This document shows, in pieces, positions 54,495 through 62,177 of a stretch of 64,000 nucleotides of DNA (the first letter of the stretch is position 1; each line of letters begins with the position of its first letter). Origin of the DNA: Ardenticatenaceae bacterium (lineage in GTDB: Bacteria > Chloroflexota > Anaerolineae > Promineifilales > Promineifilaceae); NCBI GenBank assembly GCA_020634415.1, contig JACKBT010000010.1, forward strand, positions 70,897 through 134,896, written 5' to 3'. The position numbers and the translations under genes are program-made. The notes under the pieces were generated by a model. That model searched no databases and was not told where the DNA came from. It worked only from the letters and a program-made list of their open reading frames with translations.

Positions 54495-55568
54495 ATGAAA
54501 CAGTATCGCATCGCCTTCATTGGCACAGGAAATATCGTAAACAGCCATCTCCAGGCCGTGCAGCAGGCGGGCGACCGCGCCCAACTGGTGGCCGCCGTAG
54601 ACCTGAACGCCGAACGGCTGCAAGCCATCTGCACAGCCAACAACATCCCCCACGCCTACGCCGACGCCGCCCAAATGCTGGCCGACATCCAGCCCGATCT
54701 GGTGCATATTCTCACGCCGCCCTCCACCCATTTCCCGCTCATTTTGCAGTGCTTAGAAGCGGGCGCATCCGTCTACTGCGAGAAGCCGCTGTGCGCCTCA
54801 CTCGACCAGTTTGACCGCATTGCTGAGGCCGAAGCGGCCACGGGTAATTACGTCAGCACCGTGTTTCAGTGGCGTTTTGGTTCGGCGGCGCGACATTTGA
54901 AGCAGTTGATGGAAGCGGGGGAGTTGGGACGGCCGTTAGTCGGCCACTGCAACACACTCTGGTATCGGGATGCCAACTACTACGCCGTACCCTGGCGCGG
55001 CAAATGGGCCACCGAAATCGGCGGCCCCACCATGGGCCTAGGCATCCACCTGACCGACTTATTCCTCTGGCTGATGGATGAGTGGGAAGAGGTGCGAGCG
55101 ATGGCGGCCACCCTGGATCGAGAGATTGAGGTGGAGGATATTGCTATGGCGATGGTGCGTTTTGGCAGCGGGGCATTGGGCCATATTACCAACAGCGCCC
55201 TGTCACCGCGCCAGGAATCCTATTTGCGCCTCGATTTCCAGCGAGCGACGGTGGAATGTTCGGCCCTTTATCGCTATCACAATACCAACTGGCGTTTCAG
55301 CATCGCTGACCAATCGCCCCACGCCGAAGCCTTGGCCCAGTGGCAAAACATTGAGACGGATATTTCTGGCACCCACGCGGTGCAGTTGGCTGAGATTTTG
55401 GACAGCATGGATGCAGGGGAACGGCCGTTCCTCAGCGGCCACGAAGCACGGCGCATCATCGAGTTCAGCACCAGCCTCTACAAATCAGCCTTCACCAACC
55501 AGCCCGTCCAGCGCGGCTCCATCACGGCCGGCGACCCTTTTTACTATGCGATGAATGGGAAAGGATAG
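54495..55568 (+). CDS. Gfo/Idh/MocA-family dehydrogenase (3)
   Basis: 357 residues: [20 protein letters not shown] (NAD loop), [40 protein letters not shown] (EKP catalytic Lys), and [20 protein letters not shown] (the G-G-H-D set). It belongs to the same family as the two minus-strand dehydrogenases here but is not a recent copy. ATG 54495 is chosen over 54447 because the hairpin occupies the intervening DNA. It probably oxidises or reduces an intermediate of the locus's sugar. Confidence 0.9.
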   Translation: MKQYRIAFIGTGNIVNSHLQAVQQAGDRAQLVAAVDLNAERLQAICTANNIPHAYADAAQMLADIQPDLVHILTPPSTHFPLILQCLEAGASVYCEKPLCASLDQFDRIAEAEAATGNYVSTVFQWRFGSAARHLKQLMEAGELGRPLVGHCNTLWYRDANYYAVPWRGKWATEIGGPTMGLGIHLTDLFLWLMDEWEEVRAMAATLDREIEVEDIAMAMVRFGSGALGHITNSALSPRQESYLRLDFQRATVECSALYRYHNTNWRFSIADQSPHAEALAQWQNIETDISGTHAVQLAEILDSMDAGERPFLSGHEARRIIEFSTSLYKSAFTNQPVQRGSITAGDPFYYAMNGKG

Positions 55569-55669
55569 TGTGAAGAGTGGTGCAGTTGCTCTGCCCAGCG
55601 TCACACCGAGCCAGACATTTAGAATTTCAACTTCTTCTGAGGAGTTGAACTTCTTCCGCAACCTAAACC

Positions 55670-56731
55670 ATGCTCAAGCAGTGCTTCATCCCCCTCTTCT
55701 TAGTGCTGTTTGCGGCCTGCCAGACGCAAACAGCCACCTCGCCCGACCTCGGCGCAGTCTCCCCCACAACCCATGTGCTGGCCGATGGCCTGATCAACCC
55801 CATTGGCCTGGCGCAACTGCCCGATGGCGGTCTGCTCATTGCCGAGATGGGTACAGGCACAGGCGATGACAGCGCGGGGGTGACGCTCATCACTGCCGAG
55901 GGGCAGAGGGGGCGGCTTATTTCTGGCATTCCCAGCACCCGCGATTCGGGGGATTTGGCGGGTGCGCCGCTGGTGGGCATTGCCCCCGACGGCCGTATTC
56001 TCTACATCGGCCACTTTAACGCCAGCCATTTGTGGACGATGCCGCTTGAGGGGCCATTGGCCCTGCCCGACGAGGCGTTGACAACGGCCGTTCTAGGCCA
56101 AGCCATGTTTCCCCAAATCATAGACCAGCTCATCAACCCCTTCGATATCGCCTTCGATGCGACGGGTCGGCCCGTCGTCACCGATGCCAGCATGAATGGC
56201 ATCGCCCGCCCCAACGACGACGGCAAAACCCACTTCATCCACCTCTTCCCCCGCCTGCCCCACCCCACCGATGAGCAGCGCACCATGGATGCTGTGCCTA
56301 CAGGCATCGCCCGCTTCGGCGATGAGTTTTTGGTAACGCTGACGGGGGGGTGTCCTTTTCCCACAGGGGGCGGGCAGTTGGTGGCTGTCGGCCAAAATGG
56401 CCGGGCGCGAACGGTGCTGACTGGTTTGAATATGCCGATTGATGTGGCGGTGGATGAAAACGGCCGTATCTGGGTGTTAGAATTTGCCCAATTTCGTGAG
56501 GGGGGCGACTGTTTTGCGGGGGGCGATTATGTGGTGGCAAGCGGCCGTTTGAGCCGCCTGGACGAAAATGGGGAACCACAGCCAGTTGTCACCGACCTCA
56601 ACACACCTGGCGCGTTCCTGCTGGCTGACGAGGGTACAGTGCTCATTAGCGAAGTCTTTGCCGGGCGCGTCCTGGCCATACAGTTGCCTGCGGAGGCTGC
56701 CTGGCCCATCTCCGCTGCTCCTCCCCGTTGA
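55670..56731 (+). CDS. ScyD/ScyE-like beta-propeller lipoprotein
   Basis: 353 residues. Lipoprotein signal IPLFLVLFAAC with lipobox FAAC. A six-bladed propeller of NHL/SGL type follows: VLADGLINPIGLAQLPDGGL, FDIAFDATGRPVVTDASMNG, MPIDVAVDENGRIWVLEFAQ and TPGAFLLADEGTVLISEV, each blade with the DG/NGR turn. It matches the ScyD/ScyE family, annotated in many bacteria without a proved role outside scytonemin synthesis. Cell-surface or periplasmic. Its start follows the Gfo gene by about 100 nt. Confidence 0.8.
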   Translation: MLKQCFIPLFLVLFAACQTQTATSPDLGAVSPTTHVLADGLINPIGLAQLPDGGLLIAEMGTGTGDDSAGVTLITAEGQRGRLISGIPSTRDSGDLAGAPLVGIAPDGRILYIGHFNASHLWTMPLEGPLALPDEALTTAVLGQAMFPQIIDQLINPFDIAFDATGRPVVTDASMNGIARPNDDGKTHFIHLFPRLPHPTDEQRTMDAVPTGIARFGDEFLVTLTGGCPFPTGGGQLVAVGQNGRARTVLTGLNMPIDVAVDENGRIWVLEFAQFREGGDCFAGGDYVVASGRLSRLDENGEPQPVVTDLNTPGAFLLADEGTVLISEVFAGRVLAIQLPAEAAWPISAAPPR

Positions 56732-56783
56732 GCCAAAGACAGTGTATGGAATAATATGCGAAACTGAGATGAGAGACTGAAGA

Positions 56784-56814
56784 TTTTCCACTCGAGGAAC
56801 TGAACGATTACAGG
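56784..56814 (+). repeat. Second copy of the CACTCGAGG-ACTGAA element
   Basis: TTTTCCACTCGAGGAACTGAA then ATTACAGG, near-identical to 28042-28074. It lies between the ScyD-like gene and the converging AI-2E gene; the rest of this 213-nt gap shows no gene. Confidence 0.5.
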
Positions 56815-56944
56815 CAGCCAATAAAAGCAAACTACCCTGTTTTTGTCATATAGGGCAAAAGATAACGGGCAAATGTTGAGTTGGTGTTAAGAAGTTATTG
56901 AGAGGTTATGAGGGCTGTTGCTTGGGGCGCTGGCCGTACTTGTT

Positions 56945-58114
56945 TCAAGCCACCTGGCGGGCCTGAGCCAATAATTTTTCCAGCCGCTGCAGCAAGCTGC
57001 CAATTTCGGGGGGATAGGTGTCGTCCTGGCCGTTGGTGCGATAAAGTTGCCGCACTTCTTCATAACGTTGTTCCAGTTGGTGCAGATGAACGGCCGTTGT
57101 GGTTGGCTCCACCCAATACCGAAAAAGCTGCCGCAGCAACACCTGAATCGCCGCCGCTAAGGGCGGGGCAATGAGAAAACCCACAAAACCGAAGGCATCT
57201 ACCAGGCAAATCATCGTCAGCAAAAGCAAGATTTGGCTGTAATGGCGGCGGCTAAACAGTCGCCGTTCTACCCTATATTCCAAAAAGAGAATCAGCAGCA
57301 GCGTATAAGCCACTGCGCCCAATGCCACCCACCCACTGAGGTTGAGGCCCACCACAAAGACTGGCACCGTAATAAGCACAATGCCCGCCAGGGGAATGAG
57401 CCAGGCAACCGCGGCCAGAATCGCCAGCAGGAGGGGATAGTACAGCCCCATAAGCCAATAACCCAGACCCAGCAAGATGGCCGCCAGCAGGCTTTGCACA
57501 AATTGGCTGCGCAGATAATCCCCCACGCAGGTCTCGACCTCATGCCAACTCTCGCGGGCGCGAATGCGGCTGGCGGCAGGCAGCAGCGAAAGCCAAAGCC
57601 GCTCGAACCGATCCTGGTCGGTGCTCCAATAGATGCTGAGGATGATGACGGTGATGGCCCCACCCAGCAAACCGACAATGGTTTGGGTAAGGTTAAGCAG
57701 AACTTGTAAGAACTGCTCGCCTTCTTCGCCAACGGCCGTATCAAATAGCTCCGTCGGATCGGGCAGGCGACTGACCAACTGCTGCTGCCACTCGCTGCCG
57801 GTAGACCAACGGCTGTAATGGAATTGGTAGGCAACGGCCGTGCGGTTGCCCAACACCTCCACTTCCTGGCTAAATGGCTCACTCGACAGGTAAATAAGCA
57901 GCAAAAAGGAGCCAATAATCAGGCTGTAGAGGAGAAGCCGCGCCGCCCAGGTAGGCATCCCCTGCGCTGCCAAACGGAGGATGGACGGCCGTATGGCCGC
58001 CGCCACAAACAGAGAAATAGTGAAGAGGATCACGATGAGCCGAAACTGCCACAGAAGGTAGAGCAGAGCCAGCGTGGTGAGGATAACGGCCGTATAACCC
58101 GCCACCCGTTTCAT
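56945..58114 (-). CDS. AI-2E-family (PerM-like) membrane transporter (1)
   Basis: 389 residues. Eight membrane segments in the AI-2E/PerM pattern: YTAVILTTLALLYLLWQFRL, LRLAAQGMPTWAARLLLYSL, a soluble region about 80-180, then LRSQFVQSLLAAILLGLGYW and VDAFGFVGFLIAPPLAAAIQ. The C-terminal tail has coiled-coil heptads (LEQRYEEVRQLYRTNGQDD). Family members export AI-2 or act as Na+(Li+)/H+ antiporters. Its ATG overlaps the upstream paralogue's stop (ATGA, 58111-58114), so the two are co-translated and may form a hetero-complex. Confidence 0.88.
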   Translation of the reverse strand: MKRVAGYTAVILTTLALLYLLWQFRLIVILFTISLFVAAAIRPSILRLAAQGMPTWAARLLLYSLIIGSFLLLIYLSSEPFSQEVEVLGNRTAVAYQFHYSRWSTGSEWQQQLVSRLPDPTELFDTAVGEEGEQFLQVLLNLTQTIVGLLGGAITVIILSIYWSTDQDRFERLWLSLLPAASRIRARESWHEVETCVGDYLRSQFVQSLLAAILLGLGYWLMGLYYPLLLAILAAVAWLIPLAGIVLITVPVFVVGLNLSGWVALGAVAYTLLLILFLEYRVERRLFSRRHYSQILLLLTMICLVDAFGFVGFLIAPPLAAAIQVLLRQLFRYWVEPTTTAVHLHQLEQRYEEVRQLYRTNGQDDTYPPEIGSLLQRLEKLLAQARQVA

Positions 58115-59340
58115 GACTTCCTCCTCTTTTGGGCCACAAAGCTGTCCAGATCAAGGGCAATGGCTTCCAGAGAATCTTCAATCTGGTCGGTGGCCGCCGT
58201 GGCCATGTGCGGTTTGCGCCGCACCTGTTCGCGGATGTCCTGCACCAAATCTTGCACCTGGTAGCGCAGCACACTCTGCTTGTCGCGGCCCGCTTCGCCC
58301 GCAACGGCCGTGCGCTGCCACAAAAAGCGATCCAGCAGCAGTTGGATGATGGCCGCCAGCGGGATGGACACCAGCACCCCCACCACACCAAACAGTGAGC
58401 CAAAGGCGTACATGGCTAACAGGGTCACGAGCGGGCGCACGCCAATCGCCTGGTTCATCACACGGGGAACGAGCAGGCTGTTTTCTAATTGCTGAATAAC
58501 GGCCGTTGCCACAAACACCCACAACACATGCAGTGGCGACAGCGAAAAAGCCACCAACGCCGCTGGCACAGCCCCCAAAGCTGGCCCCAGCAGCGGCACT
58601 GCCTCCATCATGCCGGCAAAAATTGCCAAAATCAGGGCATTGGGCAGGCCGATGAGCAGGTAAGCGATGAGGGCCAACAGACCCACCGCCACCACCAGAA
58701 TGCCCTGCCCATACACATAACCGCTCAACTTTTCCTCGGCGTTCGCCACAAATTGGCGGGCCGCTTCGCGCCGGGTTTGCGGAACCAGCAAAAAGGCAGC
58801 ACTCTTGATGTGTTCCGCTTCCAAAGTCCAATAAAAAGCCAGCAGGAACGTCGCCACGATCCCCAACACAGTTCTAAAGCCCATCGTCACTATCTCACCC
58901 AGTTGCGACAATGAGGCCAATGCTGCCTCATCATCCGCGGGCGGCTCCATCATCAAAGAGAGGTTGGGGGGCAGAGATTGGGCCAGACGGCGGGCGATGA
59001 GGTTGCCGCTGCCAATCACCTGCTCGCGCAAGCTCTGGTAAGCTTCGGACGCGGTGTTGTTCATCACAGCCGTTTGATCAATGAGGAAAGGTGCGCCTAA
59101 CCAGAAGAATAGGCCAATCCCCAACAGCAGCAGGCCATACACCAGGATGATGCCGGTGGCACGCGGCAAACCGCGTTGGTTGAGCCATTGTACTATGGGC
59201 TGCATGGCGGTGCTGATGATGATGGCGGCAAAGATCATAAGCAGCAGAAAGTGGAAGCGAAAGAGGAACCAAAAGAGGAGGGCAACGGCCGTTACCACCA
59301 CAGTGCCGCCGACCACCTGCCACACGTTCAATTTAGGCAT
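58111..59340 (-). CDS. AI-2E-family (PerM-like) membrane transporter (2)
   Basis: 409 residues, a paralogue of the gene just downstream: TAMQPIVQWLNQRGLPRATG, IPLAAIIQLLLDRFLWQRT and, before the last segments, ILAIFAGMMEAVPLLGPALG, which matches the family's conserved PxxGxxxG loop better than the partner does. The C-terminal 60 residues are charged and probably cytoplasmic. First gene of a two-gene unit overlapping by four bases. Confidence 0.9.
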   Translation of the reverse strand: MPKLNVWQVVGGTVVVTAVALLFWFLFRFHFLLLMIFAAIIISTAMQPIVQWLNQRGLPRATGIILVYGLLLLGIGLFFWLGAPFLIDQTAVMNNTASEAYQSLREQVIGSGNLIARRLAQSLPPNLSLMMEPPADDEAALASLSQLGEIVTMGFRTVLGIVATFLLAFYWTLEAEHIKSAAFLLVPQTRREAARQFVANAEEKLSGYVYGQGILVVAVGLLALIAYLLIGLPNALILAIFAGMMEAVPLLGPALGAVPAALVAFSLSPLHVLWVFVATAVIQQLENSLLVPRVMNQAIGVRPLVTLLAMYAFGSLFGVVGVLVSIPLAAIIQLLLDRFLWQRTAVAGEAGRDKQSVLRYQVQDLVQDIREQVRRKPHMATAATDQIEDSLEAIALDLDSFVAQKRRKS

Positions 59341-59688
59341 ACATCACCCACAGATTTTTTCTTACTTACAGGATAGATATGGATCACACCGAACACTATA
59401 AGCGGCCCCGGCCCCAAACTCAATGTACCCTGATATATGCCTGGGATACACTGTGAGTACATCTTAAGTAAGCGTTCGTTTTTATCTTAGCGGTTTTGGA
59501 GATTGGAGACTGGAGGCTAGAGGTTGAACAGTCTCCAGTCTCTAATCTCCAATCTCCAATAGTCCAAACGTGTTTTGGCGCGAACCTTAAGCCACTACAA
59601 AACCGCCAGCACCCCCTGCGCTGTTGCTCTCCTGTAACTTGCCTGTGGTATCTTAGGCCGAAATCAATTTACCCTGGGGTAACAGAAC
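59341..59688. other. 348-nt divergent region
   Basis: Between the AI-2E gene and the FabH-like gene. It holds the tandem-unit hairpin at 59497-59560; the rest shows no ORF or clear promoter, apart from a weak TTGCTC...TATCTT pair near 59620-59650 with a 19-nt spacer. No ACGGCCGT copy. Confidence 0.45.
59497..59560 (+). repeat. Tandem-unit hairpin (GGAGATT/GGAGACT type)
   Basis: TTGGAGATTGGAGACTGGA faces TCCAGTCTCTAATCTCCAA with an extra unit on the right arm. Unlike the others it lies in a divergent gap, 128 nt before the FabH-like start. Confidence 0.8.
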
Positions 59689-60690
59689 ATGACATCAACT
59701 CGATACGCCCAAATTCTAAGCACCGGCCGCTATGTGCCGGAAAAAGTATTAACCAATGCCTATTTTGACGAACTGCTGGGCCGCAATGTGGACGAATGGC
59801 TCGTTAAAAATGTGGGCATCAAGCAGCGGCATGTGATGGCGGCTGAGGAGGCAACCAGCGATTTGTGTGTTCATGCCGCCAATCAGGCATTGGCGCGGGC
59901 AGGCCTTACCGCTGCCGATGTGGATTTGCTTATTGTGGCCACGGACACGCCTGACTATTTCAGTCCGGCGACGGCCAATGTGGTGCAGCACAAAATTGGG
60001 GCGGTGAAGGCCGGGACGTTTGACATGAACTGTGCCTGTGCCGGTTGGGTAACGGCCGTTGACACCGCCGCCCGCCACATCATGACCGATGACGACATCA
60101 ATCACGTCCTCGTCATTGGCGCGTATGGTATGACCCGTTTTGTAGACTACACCGACTATTACACCTGCACCCTCTTTGCCGATGGCGCGGGTGCGGTGGT
60201 GCTGGGGGCCGGGGACAAACCCGGCTTTTTGGCGGGCAAAAAGCAGGGTTACGGCGAACATTATGATGCCCTGGGTATTTTTACCGGCGCGGCAGCCTGC
60301 CCCGTTACGCCTGCCCACATCAATAACGGCCGTCCGCGTGTGCAATTTGTAAAGCGCGTGCCACCCACCTTTAACTCTACTTATTGGCCGAAGTTGATGG
60401 CGGAAACGGCCGTTAAAGCCAACCTCACCTTCGACGAGATAGACTTCTACCTCTTCACCCAACTCAACATCAACACCATCAAAGAGATCATGGCCATCAT
60501 CAAGCAGCCGCTCGAAAAAACACACTGGATCATGGACAAATGGGGTTACACCGGTTCGGCCTGTATTCCTATGGCACTGGACGATGCCCTGGAACAGGGC
60601 GTTGGCCCCAAATTGGGCGATAAAGTCTTGTTCATCGCCAGCGGCGGCGGCATTTCGATGGCCTGCACCGTGTGGGAGTGGACGCTGTGA
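59689..60690 (+). CDS. FabH-like thiolase-fold protein lacking the canonical His and Asn
   Basis: 333 residues of the 3-oxoacyl-ACP synthase III fold: ILSTGRYVPEKVLTNAYFDE, the nucleophile Cys in DMNCACAGWVTAVD, and CTLFADGAGAVVLG. The catalytic His motif, normally PHQAN, reads FTQLNINTI, and GNTSAAS, which holds the catalytic Asn, reads GYTGSACIP. Thus Cys stays but His and Asn are gone. Decarboxylative condensation would not be expected; acyl transfer onto a hydroxyl or amine is an alternative, as in CerJ-type relatives. Stand-alone gene; no acyl carrier protein or PKS is near. It starts at ATG 59689 without a strong RBS. Confidence 0.84.
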   Translation: MTSTRYAQILSTGRYVPEKVLTNAYFDELLGRNVDEWLVKNVGIKQRHVMAAEEATSDLCVHAANQALARAGLTAADVDLLIVATDTPDYFSPATANVVQHKIGAVKAGTFDMNCACAGWVTAVDTAARHIMTDDDINHVLVIGAYGMTRFVDYTDYYTCTLFADGAGAVVLGAGDKPGFLAGKKQGYGEHYDALGIFTGAAACPVTPAHINNGRPRVQFVKRVPPTFNSTYWPKLMAETAVKANLTFDEIDFYLFTQLNINTIKEIMAIIKQPLEKTHWIMDKWGYTGSACIPMALDDALEQGVGPKLGDKVLFIASGGGISMACTVWEWTL

Positions 60691-60744
60691 GCGTGAAGGC
60701 CGCCGACAGCGTGAGGCACAGTCACGGATACTGGCGGCCTGGCC

Positions 60745-61134
60745 TCACTGCTGCTCCACCAATGCCCTAACCAACCAGGCAATAGCCCGGCCATCCTCCA
60801 CCATTTCGCCCGTGACCCGCAAAACAGACCAGCCGTACAGAGCGGCTTCATTATACTTTTCGCAATCTTTGATGAATCGTTTGGGGTGCGCGTGGCCTTT
60901 GCTGCGGCCTTCCTTTGTTTGCAGCCAAATGCCGCCTTCAAACTCCAGGGCAAAGCCCTCCACCACCCAGGCATAATCAAAACGCCATTTGCGCTCGGCA
61001 TGAAACAGATATTCCCGCTCTGGTTGGGGCAAACCGGCCGCCTCCATCTGCCATTCTAAGACGGCTTTCCAGTCTGTGCGCTGGCGTGGGCCGCTGCGGC
61101 GCAATCGTGTCTTTCTTCCCCCATAACGTCTCAT
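60745..61134 (-). CDS. Small PD-(D/E)XK-like nuclease (DUF559/VSR-type)
   Basis: 129 residues from ATG 61134. The core reads KWRFDYAWVVEGFALEFEGG (Asp, then Glu-x-Glu) followed by KRFIKDCEKYNEAALYGWSV then LRVTGEMV, the arrangement of very-short-patch-repair-like nucleases and similar phage and bacterial open frames. The basic N-terminus (MRRYGGRKTRLRRSG) suits DNA binding. It faces the acetyltransferase divergently. No restriction methylase is nearby. Confidence 0.65.
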   Translation of the reverse strand: MRRYGGRKTRLRRSGPRQRTDWKAVLEWQMEAAGLPQPEREYLFHAERKWRFDYAWVVEGFALEFEGGIWLQTKEGRSKGHAHPKRFIKDCEKYNEAALYGWSVLRVTGEMVEDGRAIAWLVRALVEQQ

Positions 61135-61222
61135 ATAGGCGGGATTATATGGCTGTCTGCGACAGGTAATGACGCAGCATTTCGCCGTTGCCGGGGGCAA
61201 ATGGGCGTGTTATCCTTGCGGC

Positions 61223-61762
61223 ATGAGTGACTTACTAAACATCATGACTGTCCCCACAGAAGCGTTGGCTGAGGCGGCGCGAACGGTCGTTATCCACCTG
61301 TGCATCGCCGCGCATGAAAGCGAAGATTTCCAGAACCTCTTCACCTATATTCCCGCCGGTGGCCGGCACATCCTGGCTTATCAGGGGGCGGAACTGGTGG
61401 GCCATGCGGTGGTGACGACACGCTGGGTTCAGCCCGCCGGGCAGCCCTTTTTGCGGACAGCTTACGTGGATGCGGTTTCTGTCTCGCCCGCCCATCAGGG
61501 CCAGGGCATTGGCAGCGCCCTCATGCGCCATCTGGTAACGGCCGTTCCTGAGTATGAGATCGCCTGTTTGGAAACGGAGCGTCTCTCTTTTTACACGCAT
61601 GTGGGTTGGGAAGAATGGCAAGGGCCATTAGCTGGTCGCCAAGATGGAGAACTTATCCCGCTCCCTGAGCAAACCGGCATTATGATTTATCGCCTGCCGC
61701 GCACACCGCCGCTGGCGTTGAGTGGTTTGTTGACGATTGAGTTTGACGGCCGTTTTTGGTGA
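61223..61762 (+). CDS. GNAT acetyltransferase, AAC(2')-like
   Basis: 179 residues. GNAT motif A is AYVDAVSVSPAHQGQGIGSA then LMRHL, the acetyl-CoA pyrophosphate loop (Q-x-x-G-x-G/A). The C-terminal strand FYTHVGWEEWQGPLAG is typical of the aminoglycoside 2'-N-acetyltransferase subgroup, though whether it acts on an antibiotic is unknown. ATG 61223 fits the domain; the frame from 61169 extends into the divergent promoter space. Confidence 0.8.
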   Translation: MSDLLNIMTVPTEALAEAARTVVIHLCIAAHESEDFQNLFTYIPAGGRHILAYQGAELVGHAVVTTRWVQPAGQPFLRTAYVDAVSVSPAHQGQGIGSALMRHLVTAVPEYEIACLETERLSFYTHVGWEEWQGPLAGRQDGELIPLPEQTGIMIYRLPRTPPLALSGLLTIEFDGRFW

Positions 61763-61828
61763 GTGGGTGTGTTTCTGTTCATATCTTTTTCAGAATGAGT
61801 TGGGGCTTTCCCGCATACGGCCGTTCCC

Positions 61829-61837
61829 TGTTATAAT
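61829..61837 (+). promoter_or_regulatory. Extended -10 promoter with the palindrome in its spacer
   Basis: TG-T-TATAAT (61829-61837). ACGGCCGT lies at 61817-61824, inside what would be the -35/-10 spacer. The predicted start near 61844 leads into the small gene at 61867. Confidence 0.55.
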
Positions 61838-61866
61838 GTTGGCAAGATTTTTGAGAGGATGATGAT

Positions 61867-62106
61867 ATGTCCACCACAACTGTGACCATTCCCAACGTGC
61901 AGCTAACCATCGAGCAATTGATAACGGCCGTGCGCCAGTTAGAGCCAGATGCCCGTTCCCGAGTAGCCCAGGCCCTGTTGGCTGAGGACATGGATGAACG
62001 ATTTGCCCAATTGATTGAGCGGCTGGCCAAGAAAGTGCCTGTGGCCGACATAACCGATGAAGACATCAACGAAGAAATTCGTGCTTATCGAAACCAAAGC
62101 CTCTAA
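61867..62106 (+). CDS. Orphan antitoxin-like small protein
   Basis: 79 residues: TIPNVQLTIEQLITAVRQLE, DARSRVAQALLAEDMDERFA and a polar tail DEDINEEIRAYRNQSL. This is the profile of short antitoxins (often paired with PIN-domain toxins) found in cyanobacteria and Chloroflexota. GAGAGGA precedes the ATG. No toxin follows: the next gene begins 71 nt on and is a membrane protein. It could be a lone immunity or regulatory protein, or the relic of a broken pair. Driven by the extended -10 promoter just upstream. Confidence 0.6.
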   Translation: MSTTTVTIPNVQLTIEQLITAVRQLEPDARSRVAQALLAEDMDERFAQLIERLAKKVPVADITDEDINEEIRAYRNQSL

Positions 62107-62177
62107 ATCCCCTCGCGTCTCTCTTTTTCAAAATAAGGTGGGTGGGGAAACGGCCGTTTTTCTAGAACCGCTAATTT

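Noticed and set aside
56002..56395. Minus-strand frames over the ScyD-like gene
   Set aside because: Mirror frames of the propeller gene without RBS or recognisable sequence.
7377..59560. CRISPR array
   Set aside because: The repeats are hairpin arms with short tandem units, with no regular repeat-spacer spacing and no cas genes.
61867..62106. Complete toxin-antitoxin pair
   Set aside because: Nothing resembling a PIN, RelE or MazF protein follows or precedes it.
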